A DNA stretch of 11,667 nt from Pseudomonadota bacterium (GTDB lineage Bacteria > Pseudomonadota > Gammaproteobacteria > Pseudomonadales > Azotimanducaceae), in assembly GCA_027622495.1 (NCBI GenBank), contig JAQBYL010000094.1, forward strand, positions 1-11,667, read 5' to 3'. Shown in pieces: positions 6,674 to 11,667 of the stretch (positions are counted from its first letter, which is position 1; each line of letters begins with the position of its first letter). Both the position numbers and the translations under genes were made by a program. The notes below the pieces were generated by a model. The model saw only the letters and a list, made by a program, of their open reading frames with translations, made no database searches and was not told where the DNA came from.

Positions 6674-7828
6674 TTAAAACCGGGCCTTAAGCCAGTTGCC
6701 GCAGATCGCAGCCGCTTCTGCGCATTTTTCCGGCTGGCCAGCGTAGTAGTGGGTCGCTCCTTCGATCTGATGCAGTTCCTTGTCTGCATGACCGACTGCT
6801 TTGAATAGTCTATGGGTATGACTGGGTGTGCAGGCGTTGTCTGCCAGGTTTCCGATCACCAGAACGGGGCAGCGCACATTGGCCGCGTTATGTTCGCCAT
6901 GCGCATTTGAGGCGTCAAAGCTCCATTGCGAAAGCCAGCTTCGCAGCGTGCAGAAGCGCGCCAGACCCACCGGCCCCATGTTGACCGTGCGTGGATCTCC
7001 AAGGTAACAGGTGCCGGGCACGCGATCGTTGGGATCAACGCTCGAATCAAGCCAGCGCGGATCTGCCATGGTGCCGTGCACCACAAAACCCTGTTCTGCG
7101 CCGGGGCCTTCTTCTGCAATCCGTTGAGCGAGCGTTGCCCTCACCCAATCAGTAATTTTTCTATTACGGTCAATCTGAGCCTGACGATAGCGTGCGAGGT
7201 AAGCTTGCGTGAACGGTGCGCGATTTGGATTGGTCGGGTTGTACAGATCGAGATCGACGTTGCGATCCGACGGGTCGAGCTCATTATTTATCGATGCATC
7301 CATCCACTCGGTCAACGTCACAGATCGACTCACATGGGCAGCAATCAACATGATTGCATCGGCTTTGGGCAGGTCAGCAGACTTCAGATTGAGCGGGTCC
7401 CCGGCCGGTGTGCTCTCGATTGTTGGCGACTGCGCCTGCTCCTGATAGAAGAGCGATAGCGACCCACCCCCCGACCAGCCACCCAGAACAACACTTGTGT
7501 AGTTAAAACGCCGTTTTGCATCCGCTATGCCCGCGCCCAGATCCAGCAGACACTTTTCCATGATCAACGCGCTGTCGTTGCCGCGATAACGGGTGTTGAC
7601 AAAAACCACATGCATACCGGCGCGGGCAAGCGTTGACATGATGGGTAAAAAGCTGCCACCCCCGATCGGATGACTGAATACAACGACCTGATCGGAGGCG
7701 TGATCCTCCGGTGAGATGCGCATACATTCGATAAAAACACTGCCCGGTTCACCGCCGTATGTGTCTTTAAAAGCGGCTTCTTCCTTATAAACGACCCCGT
7801 AACTCTCCCGTTTTACCGAATATGCCAT
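6674..7828 (-). CDS. Alpha/beta-hydrolase-fold protein, specificity unknown
   Basis: A 384-residue alpha/beta hydrolase, first gene of the minus-strand unit. GWSGGGS at residues 117-123 is the nucleophile elbow with Ser119. HPIGGG at 53-58 fits the oxyanion-hole loop. Asp330 (GNLADNACTP) and His360 (EGATHYYAG) are positioned to complete the triad. Between the nucleophile and the acid lies a long, polar insert (about residues 135-300, rich in Asp, Asn, Arg and Pro), much larger than a simple cap, so this is not a small esterase. There is no signal peptide or membrane helix; the protein should be cytoplasmic. The ATG at 7828 is chosen because the upstream extension to a TTG at 7870 is not protein-like and would overlap the candidate promoter; a G-run 6 bases before the ATG may serve as the ribosome-binding site. 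Transcription is divergent from marR. It could be an esterase, lactonase, amidase or thioesterase; the sequence does not decide. Confidence 0.82.
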   Translation of the reverse strand: MAYSVKRESYGVVYKEEAAFKDTYGGEPGSVFIECMRISPEDHASDQVVVFSHPIGGGSFLPIMSTLARAGMHVVFVNTRYRGNDSALIMEKCLLDLGAGIADAKRRFNYTSVVLGGWSGGGSLSLFYQEQAQSPTIESTPAGDPLNLKSADLPKADAIMLIAAHVSRSVTLTEWMDASINNELDPSDRNVDLDLYNPTNPNRAPFTQAYLARYRQAQIDRNRKITDWVRATLAQRIAEEGPGAEQGFVVHGTMADPRWLDSSVDPNDRVPGTCYLGDPRTVNMGPVGLARFCTLRSWLSQWSFDASNAHGEHNAANVRCPVLVIGNLADNACTPSHTHRLFKAVGHADKELHQIEGATHYYAGQPEKCAEAAAICGNWLKARF

Positions 7829-7861
7829 TCCAAGCCCCCCAAAATTCCTGCTGGTGTCTGT

Positions 7862-7893
7862 GCAAAGCAAGTTGCACTATAGTCATGCTTTGC
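7862..7893. promoter_or_regulatory. Inverted repeat surrounding the candidate promoter of the six-gene operon
   Basis: GCAAAGCA (7862-7869) and TGCTTTGC (7886-7893) are perfect 8-base inverted arms, 16 bases apart. Between them lies the palindrome ACTATAGT (7876-7883), which gives TATAGT (5 of 6 to a -10 box) on either strand. On the minus strand TATAGT at 7881-7876 would start transcription near 7869, about 40 bases before the hydrolase ATG; no good -35 box is seen at 16-18 bases, consistent with an activated or weak promoter. A dimeric regulator bound to the two arms would bracket the -10 element. The assignment to MarR control is inference. Confidence 0.4.
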
Positions 7894-7915
7894 GAAACAA
7901 TACGCGCCCAACACC

Positions 7916-7934
7916 GGGCACTCAATGTGTGCCC
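7916..7934. promoter_or_regulatory. 19-base inverted repeat, candidate MarR operator
   Basis: GGGCAC (7916-7921) and GTGCCC (7929-7934) are perfect inverted arms around a 7-base AT-rich centre. The size, 19 bases with an AT-rich middle, fits the operators of MarR-family dimers. It lies 77 bases before the marR ATG and 87 bases before the hydrolase ATG on the other strand, a position where one dimer could influence both genes. The arms do not resemble those of the repeat at 7862-7893, so at most one of the two is likely to be the MarR site. Confidence 0.35.
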
Positions 7935-7966
7935 TGCGTTCTGGCCATAAGGATTCTGACTGAAAA

Positions 7967-7994
7967 GTTATGACCAATAAGTTATGACCAATAA
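7967..7994 (+). repeat. Perfect 14-base tandem duplication upstream of marR
   Basis: GTTATGACCAATAA occurs twice head to tail with no mismatch (7967-7980 and 7981-7994). It ends 17 bases before the marR start codon, just upstream of the ribosome-binding site GAGGT (8001-8005). It may be a recent slippage duplication or a repeated protein- or RNA-binding element in the marR leader. Confidence 0.8.
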
Positions 7995-8010
7995 AAATCC
8001 GAGGTATTGA
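7970..8010 (+). other. Two overlapping mini reading frames leading into marR
   Basis: Each copy of the 14-base repeat contains an ATG. The first opens MTNKL and stops with TGA at 7985-7987, overlapping the second ATG (7984-7986) as ATGA. The second opens MTNKNPRY and stops with TGA at 8008-8010, one base before the marR ATG at 8012. The second frame runs over the marR ribosome-binding site. If translated, the pair would be a coupled leader, but no good ribosome-binding site precedes the first ATG (the nearest, AAGGA at 7949-7953, is 16 bases away), so chance is quite possible. Confidence 0.2.
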
Positions 8011-8011
8011 T

Positions 8012-8497
8012 ATGGACGATCAACCAGCCGAGGTGTTGATGCGAGGCTTGCTGCGCGCCTATTACTGGATGGACGAAAGCCTCCAGAATGGCCTGCATCA
8101 GGCGGGTTATCCGCCCAGAACCAGAACTCAGACGATGATTCTGATCAACATCTCCGATGGGGTTACCCGTGCTGCAGAACTCGCCCGTGTACTCGGCGTG
8201 TCACGTCAGGCGATTCAGCAGCAGATCAACGAACTGGAACAGGACGATATCGTTACACAGATCCCTGATCCTACAGACAAGCGCGCCAACCGGATCGTAT
8301 TCAGCGAAAAAGGCGCGCGCCTGATCGGCGCTGCCCTGCAGAACATGCGGCAGGCAGAACAGGTGCTGGCCATGCGCCTGGGGCCCGAAACGCTCAGTCA
8401 GTTGCGTCAGGCTCTGTCCTCTGACTGGGGGCCGGTAATCGGCAAGATTCATCCTCCCGGGCGCAAACGCACCATCACCCGCTCCGAAACAGCCTGA
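8012..8497 (+). CDS. MarR-family transcriptional regulator
   Basis: A 161-residue winged helix-turn-helix regulator that should act as a dimer, often as a repressor released by a phenolic or other small aromatic ligand. The N-terminal helix region (residues 1-40) would form the dimer/ligand interface. The DNA-binding part spans about residues 41-97: TRAAELARVLGVSRQAIQQQINELEQDDIV (51-81) holds helix-turn-helix and recognition helix, and DPTDKRANRIVF (86-97) is the typical MarR wing (consensus DPxDrRxxxv). A C-terminal helix (about 100-140) completes the dimerisation domain, followed by a short basic tail. The length is typical. GAGGT at 8001-8005 is 6 bases from the ATG, fixing the start. The gene is divergent from the hydrolase-to-coxM unit, the usual arrangement for a local regulator of that unit. 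Its target and ligand are inferred from position only. Confidence 0.9.
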   Translation: MDDQPAEVLMRGLLRAYYWMDESLQNGLHQAGYPPRTRTQTMILINISDGVTRAAELARVLGVSRQAIQQQINELEQDDIVTQIPDPTDKRANRIVFSEKGARLIGAALQNMRQAEQVLAMRLGPETLSQLRQALSSDWGPVIGKIHPPGRKRTITRSETA

Positions 8498-8512
8498 AAC
8501 TATTGTCTTAAG

Positions 8513-8538
8513 AGCATCGGATTGAAAAGTCCGGTGCT
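8513..8538 (+). terminator. Hairpin after marR; possible terminator or attenuator
   Basis: AGCATCGGA (8513-8521) can pair with TCCGGTGCT (8530-8538) over nine positions, with one G-U pair and an 8-base loop. It begins 15 bases after the marR stop codon, where a terminator is expected, but no T-run follows, so a simple intrinsic terminator is doubtful. An additional arm pair, GATTGAA (8520-8526) with TTCAATC (8573-8579), could form a competing long-range structure just before the sulfatase start. Confidence 0.45.
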
Positions 8539-8542
8539 TGCA

Positions 8543-8558
8543 TGCATGGGCCCATGCA
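8543..8558. promoter_or_regulatory. Perfect 16-base palindrome upstream of the sulfatase gene
   Basis: TGCATGGGCCCATGCA is a perfect palindrome with no spacer. It follows the marR 3' hairpin by 4 bases and precedes the sulfatase ATG by 39 bases. It may be an operator for a dimeric regulator or part of a larger RNA structure. No promoter with recognisable -35 and -10 boxes was seen in 8498-8597, so the sulfatase may be read through from marR. Confidence 0.4.
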
Positions 8559-8597
8559 GGTTGAATCGGGTGTTCAATCACCTTAGAACCAACACCC

Positions 8598-10106
8598 ATG
8601 AATAACGCCATCGTCGTTCTGCTCGACAGCCTGAACAGGCACATGATTGGCGCCTACGGCGGCAATGAATTCGAAACTCCCAATCTCGACCGCTTTGCCA
8701 GCCGCAGCATGGTGTTCAACAACCACTTCGTCGGATCGCTACCCTGCATGCCTGCACGGCATGACATTTTAGTCGGTGCGCTGGATTTTCTGTGGAGACC
8801 CTGGGGTTCCATAGAACTCTGGGAAGAAGCGATCACGCAGCCCCTGCGTAATGCGGGTGTGACCACAATGCTGGTGACGGATCATCCGCACCTTTTTGAA
8901 ACTGGTGGCGAAAACTACCACACCGAATTCCGCGGCTGGTCCTATCTGCGCGGCCACGAAAACGATCCTTGGAAGACGCGCCCCGATCCATCATGGGGAG
9001 GCGCACCGGCTCTCCCGGCAGGGCGCGGGCGTGACCAGTTGTACAACATCAACCGGACCTGGTTTCAGCAGGAACTGGATTTTCCCGGGCCAAAAACCCT
9101 CAACGCCGCTGCCAACTGGATCAATGACAACGCCGGCTACCACGAAAGCTTCATGCTCTTCATCGATGAATTTGACCCGCATGAACCGTTCGACACCCCA
9201 GCACCCTGGGTTAACCGTTACGACCCCGACTGGAAGGACGATCTGATCATCTGGCCACCCTACTCGGTCAAGACCGTGGAGAGGGGGATTCTGAGCGAAC
9301 GGGAAGCTCGCCATGTGCGCGCCAACTACGGATCGAAGTTGAGCATGATCGATCACTGGTTCGGCAAACTTCTCGACGCTGTGCAAGCAAATGATCTGTG
9401 GAAAGACACCACCATTATCGTGTGCACTGATCACGGCCACTACCTGGGTGAGCGTGATATTTTCGGCAAACCCGGTGTGCCGCACTTTGAACCTATGGGC
9501 CACACCCCATTGATGATCCATCACCCTGGCATCACACCCGGCAGTGTCAACGCACTAACCACTAACGTAGATATCAACGCAACCCTGTACGACCTGTTTG
9601 GTCTTGAGCCTGCTCATGTCAATCATGGCAAGTCTCTGCTGCCGCTGCTCTCTGGAGCGGCAACATCAGTTCGCGAGTGGGCTCTTTCCGGGGTATGGGG
9701 TCGCTGGGTGCACGTGCTGGATGGCACCAGAAAATATGCCCGCGCACCGGTCACCGATACCAACCTGCCGCTGTCGATGTGGTCGAACCGCTGGTCGACC
9801 ATGCCGGTCCTGCCTGAGGGAAAGGTGACGCTTCCGCGACCAGACCGCCGGGCCGTTCTGGATTACATGCCGGGGAGCGATGTTCCGGTGATTCGCCAGC
9901 CATTCCAACCTGGCGACATGCTGCCCTACTGGTGCCTCGGTCAGCCAATCGGCTGGCACTGCCTGTACGATCTCAACCAAGATCCACGCGAAAGCAACAA
10001 TCTGATCAACACAGCCGAAGAAAAACGCATGATCGATCTGCTGCACACCGCGTTGAGTGAAATCGATGCGCCTGCCGAACAGTTGATCCGCCTGGGAATC
10101 AGTTGA
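8598..10106 (+). CDS. Sulfatase of the formylglycine (alkaline phosphatase-like) family
   Basis: A 502-residue type I sulfatase, hydrolysing a sulfate ester (or, in some relatives, a phosphonate/phosphate ester). Cys50 in CMPARHDIL fits the C-x-P-x-R signature, so Cys50 should be converted to formylglycine by a maturase not encoded here. Metal-site candidates are Asp10 near the N-terminus and Asp278-His279 in TDHGHYLGE; Lys291 (FGKPG) and His195 (FDPHEPF) match further active-site positions. The usual Asp-Asp pair near the N-terminus is Asp10-Ser11 here, a variation seen in arylsulfatase-like members whose motif begins LDSL. There is no signal peptide, so the enzyme appears cytoplasmic and its substrate must be imported. 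The ATG at 8598 gives the standard family N-terminus, although no Shine-Dalgarno sequence is evident. The C-terminus (NQDPRESNNL) is typical of the family. The gene overlaps the next by 4 bases. The substrate is unknown. Confidence 0.9.
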   Translation: MNNAIVVLLDSLNRHMIGAYGGNEFETPNLDRFASRSMVFNNHFVGSLPCMPARHDILVGALDFLWRPWGSIELWEEAITQPLRNAGVTTMLVTDHPHLFETGGENYHTEFRGWSYLRGHENDPWKTRPDPSWGGAPALPAGRGRDQLYNINRTWFQQELDFPGPKTLNAAANWINDNAGYHESFMLFIDEFDPHEPFDTPAPWVNRYDPDWKDDLIIWPPYSVKTVERGILSEREARHVRANYGSKLSMIDHWFGKLLDAVQANDLWKDTTIIVCTDHGHYLGERDIFGKPGVPHFEPMGHTPLMIHHPGITPGSVNALTTNVDINATLYDLFGLEPAHVNHGKSLLPLLSGAATSVREWALSGVWGRWVHVLDGTRKYARAPVTDTNLPLSMWSNRWSTMPVLPEGKVTLPRPDRRAVLDYMPGSDVPVIRQPFQPGDMLPYWCLGQPIGWHCLYDLNQDPRESNNLINTAEEKRMIDLLHTALSEIDAPAEQLIRLGIS

Positions 10107-10588
10107 CGCAGGAGCGCAAACCAGGACCGCGCGCGCGTGAGACGGGACGACGGTTGAAAGAAGATCCGGCTGCTATAAAACCACTGATCGCCTCGGGTGT
10201 TGCCCGGGTGTGGCTGTCACGCGGCGGGGGGCTTTACGGCCTGGGATATCTGACCACGCTGATCGTCATGGAAGTTCACACCATCATCAGCATCATCTAT
10301 GAAGCACCGGGGGTTGGTGAGGTGTTCAAAGACAAGCTGATCGATCTGCTGACGCGGTCATTCGAGAACACGATCTCCGCTCTGATCTGGCCGTTTTATG
10401 TGCTGGAGCTGGGTCTGTGGGGTATTGCAATACTGGTTATCAGCTTTGTCGCTTACAACCGGTACGTCAATCCTCTGATCGAAGCCCGTTTTACCGATCT
10501 AGCCGCTGGCAAAGAGGCACTTCGAGCAGAAAAAGCACTGAAAAAACAGGCTAAAGCCAACAAGCGGAGTCGAAAACCGCCGAAATGA
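10103..10588 (+). CDS. Small two-helix membrane protein, function unknown
   Basis: I do not recognise this 161-residue protein. It starts with TTG at 10103 (TTGA overlapping the sulfatase stop), and no in-frame ATG occurs until about residue 56, inside the first membrane segment, so a TTG start is needed; a second TTG at residue 18 is an alternative. Residues 1-40 are basic and probably cytoplasmic. Hydrophobic segments at about 43-66 (GLGYLTTLIVMEVHTIISIIY) and 92-117 (SALIWPFYVLELGLWGIAILVISF) are likely transmembrane helices, joined by an acidic and basic loop. The tail from about 127 is hydrophilic and strongly Lys/Arg-rich, with a possible short helix (AAGKEALRAEKALKKQAKANK). Coupled translation with the sulfatase suggests a shared role, for instance substrate uptake or membrane association, but nothing in the sequence shows this. 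Its stop lies 8 bases from the convergent desaturase stop. Confidence 0.65.
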   Translation: MTQERKPGPRARETGRRLKEDPAAIKPLIASGVARVWLSRGGGLYGLGYLTTLIVMEVHTIISIIYEAPGVGEVFKDKLIDLLTRSFENTISALIWPFYVLELGLWGIAILVISFVAYNRYVNPLIEARFTDLAAGKEALRAEKALKKQAKANKRSRKPPK

Positions 10589-10596
10589 GCGCAACC

Positions 10597-11475
10597 TCAG
10601 GCCGATTCAGTCGGCCTGGCAAACTTCGGTAACTTGAGGTCAGAAACCAGACCGAGTTTTTCCAGCCCGCGGAGCATCCAGTAGGTGATGTCCAACTGCC
10701 ACCACACCAGCCCATGGCGTGACGACAGAGGAAACATATGGTGATTGTTGTGCCAGCCTTCACCGAAAGCCAACACACCAATCAACAGGTTATTGGTACT
10801 CGCGTCGCCAGTAGGATACGGTCTGCTGCCCCAGGTATGGCATACGGAATTAACCATGAATGTGGTATGCCAGGTGAACACGGTGGAAACGAAGAAGCCC
10901 CACACCAGAATCTGCAGACCAGTTGTACCCAGGTCCGAAAAAAAGTAGCTGAGCGCCACACCAAACAGGTACACCAGCAGAATCTCTGCAAAGATCAGCC
11001 AGGCATAATAGCGTTGCAGAAGTTTGAGTTCGGGAAATTTGTGCAGATCACGCGCATTCGCGCCTTTTTCGTTGAACGCTTCATTGGTCATCATCCAGCC
11101 CATATGCGACTGCCAGAATCCTTTGGTTACGGGCGAGTGGATGTCGTTGACAGAGTCGGTGTCGCGATGATGCGATCGGTGATGCGCAACCCACCACAGC
11201 GGCCCACCCTGTACGGCAAGAGAGCCCGCCAGCGCAAACATGAGTTGAACAGGCCGGCTGGCTTTGAATGACCGATGAGCCAGCAGGCGGTGATAGCCGC
11301 CGGTGATCCCCAGACCGCGGATCACATACATGGCCACCGCGCAGGCGAACGCCGTCCAGCTGAAACCGACAAAAAACACACCCAGACATGCGATGTGAAA
11401 GCCGACCATGAATATCGCAACAACATAAACCTGAGGGCTTGTGCGCTCAGGGCCGCCAACAACAGATTCGTTCAA
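10597..11475 (-). CDS. Acyl-CoA (delta-9 type) fatty-acid desaturase, integral membrane di-iron enzyme
   Basis: A 292-residue membrane desaturase that introduces a cis double bond into saturated acyl chains (usually delta-9) using oxygen and an electron donor, adjusting membrane fluidity. The three histidine boxes are intact: HRLLAH at residues 62-67, HHRSHH at 98-103, and HNNHH at 242-246, with the additional iron-ligand region NSVCH at 209-213. Hydrophobic segments at about 16-40, 41-56, 77-92, 157-180 and 186-205 fit the usual four-helix topology with both ends cytoplasmic. The length is a little under that of the typical bacterial enzyme. The start is a TTG at 11475 with GGAAGG 4 bases upstream; the first ATG in frame is at residue 23, within the first membrane segment, so it would remove a needed part. 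It is a single gene, convergent with the membrane-protein gene and divergent from the tRNA. No fused cytochrome b5 or ferredoxin domain is present. Confidence 0.92.
   Translation of the reverse strand: MNESVVGGPERTSPQVYVVAIFMVGFHIACLGVFFVGFSWTAFACAVAMYVIRGLGITGGYHRLLAHRSFKASRPVQLMFALAGSLAVQGGPLWWVAHHRSHHRDTDSVNDIHSPVTKGFWQSHMGWMMTNEAFNEKGANARDLHKFPELKLLQRYYAWLIFAEILLVYLFGVALSYFFSDLGTTGLQILVWGFFVSTVFTWHTTFMVNSVCHTWGSRPYPTGDASTNNLLIGVLAFGEGWHNNHHMFPLSSRHGLVWWQLDITYWMLRGLEKLGLVSDLKLPKFARPTESA
10598..10618. terminator. Hairpin between convergent genes, candidate bidirectional terminator
   Basis: CAGGCCGA (10598-10605) and TCGGCCTG (10611-10618) form a perfect 8-base GC-rich stem with a 5-base loop TTCAG. 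It lies 9 bases after the stop codon of the plus-strand membrane-protein gene and covers the last codons of the minus-strand desaturase gene. Neither side has a T-run, so termination efficiency is uncertain, but the location between converging genes fits. Confidence 0.5.
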
Positions 11476-11504
11476 TGTACCTTCCGGGGGTATTTGCGGT
11501 TGCT

Positions 11505-11531
11505 TTTACACCATGTGAGGCCAACTGTCAC
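11505..11531 (-). promoter_or_regulatory. Weak candidate promoter of the desaturase gene
   Basis: Read on the minus strand, GTGACA (11531-11526; 5 of 6 to TTGACA) and TGTAAA (11510-11505; 4 of 6 to TATAAT) are 15 bases apart. The spacing is short. The start would fall near 11498, giving a leader of about 22 bases to the TTG at 11475. Nothing else is visible in 11532-11569. Confidence 0.28.
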
Positions 11532-11569
11532 ACCCCAAGTGGCCTGACCACACTCCGGTTTTTCCAGTA

Positions 11570-11597
11570 TTGGCAGCCCTGTCTGACCTGCTAAGAT
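11570..11597 (+). promoter_or_regulatory. Promoter of the tRNA-Gly gene
   Basis: TTGGCA (11570-11575; 5 of 6 to TTGACA) and TAAGAT (11592-11597; 4 of 6 to TATAAT) are 16 bases apart. A GC-rich discriminator (GCGCGG from 11598) follows, as is typical of stringently controlled stable-RNA promoters. Transcription would begin near 11604, only a few bases before the tRNA 5' end at 11608. Confidence 0.6.
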
Positions 11598-11607
11598 GCG
11601 CGGTCCG

Positions 11608-11667
11608 GCGGGGGTATTTCAATGGCAGAAAGTCTGGTTCCCAACCAGAATACGAGGGTTCGATTCC
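11608..11667 (+). tRNA. tRNA-Gly(CCC), partial (3' end beyond the right edge)
   Basis: The visible 60 bases fold as a tRNA: acceptor strand GCGGGGG (11608-11614), TA, D arm TTTC/GAAA around AATGGCA, anticodon stem TCTGG/CCAGA with loop TTCCCAA (11638-11644, anticodon CCC at 11640-11642), variable ATAC, then the T arm GAGGG with loop TTCGATT. The T stem's 3' strand is cut after two bases, and the acceptor 3' strand lies outside. Anticodon CCC reads the glycine codon GGG. The loop, variable region and T arm agree with the gammaproteobacterial tRNA-Gly(CCC) as I recall it. Confidence 0.93.

Noticed and set aside
6926..7459. A 177-codon plus-strand frame opposite the alpha/beta hydrolase gene
   Set aside because: It is antisense to a clear hydrolase gene, and no ribosome-binding site or domain was seen.
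8991..9524. A 177-codon minus-strand frame inside the sulfatase gene
   Set aside because: It is fully contained in the sulfatase coding region on the other strand and looks like a shadow frame.
10738..11271. A 177-codon plus-strand frame opposite the desaturase gene
   Set aside because: The opposite strand encodes a desaturase with all three histidine boxes; the plus-strand product has no recognisable features.
1..11667. Mobile elements, CRISPR arrays or phage genes
   Set aside because: I saw no transposase, integrase, terminal inverted repeats or spaced direct repeats; the only tandem repeat is the 14-base pair at 7967-7994.

Overview
The window looks like a chromosomal stretch from a moderately GC-rich Gram-negative bacterium. 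A gammaproteobacterium is the best guess: the partial tRNA-Gly(CCC) at the right edge follows the gammaproteobacterial pattern closely, including its anticodon loop and T arm, and the genes are packed as in proteobacteria. No species can be named from the sequence. Coding density is high; no transposase, CRISPR array or phage gene is visible.

Layout. (1) 1-782, minus: the N-terminal 260 codons of a PLP-dependent threonine/serine dehydratase, cut by the left edge. (2) 880-1650, plus: a short-chain dehydrogenase/reductase, divergent from the dehydratase and convergent with the next block (10 bases between stop codons). (3) 7828 down to 1661, minus: six genes in one direction that look like a single transcription unit, in the order alpha/beta hydrolase, FMN nitroreductase-family protein, CoxG-like protein, and the small (2Fe-2S), large (molybdopterin) and medium (FAD) subunits of a molybdenum hydroxylase. 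The large subunit carries AYRGAGR rather than the CO-dehydrogenase AYRCSFR, so it is a form II (CoxL-like) hydroxylase of unknown substrate and should not be read as a CO dehydrogenase. (4) 7829-8011: a divergent control region with two inverted repeats, a perfect 14-base tandem repeat and two tiny overlapping reading frames that abut the next start codon. (5) 8012-8497, plus: a MarR-family regulator, the obvious candidate to control the divergent operon. (6) 8498-8597: a spacer holding a strong hairpin and a perfect 16-base palindrome. (7) 8598-10588, plus: a formylglycine-type sulfatase followed with a 4-base overlap by a small unrecognised two-helix membrane protein. (8) 11475-10597, minus: an acyl-CoA (delta-9 type) fatty-acid desaturase, convergent with the membrane-protein gene. 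(9) 11570-11667, plus: a stable-RNA-type promoter and a tRNA-Gly(CCC) cut by the right edge.

How the parts may work together (inference). The six-gene unit with its divergent MarR regulator reads as an inducible catabolic module: a membrane-recruited Mo/FeS/FAD hydroxylase oxidises an organic substrate, probably an aldehyde, an aromatic or an N-heterocycle; the flavoprotein and the hydrolase act before or after it; the regulator senses the substrate or a product. The sulfatase may supply a desulfated substrate, but only proximity supports that link. The dehydratase, desaturase and tRNA look like unrelated neighbours.
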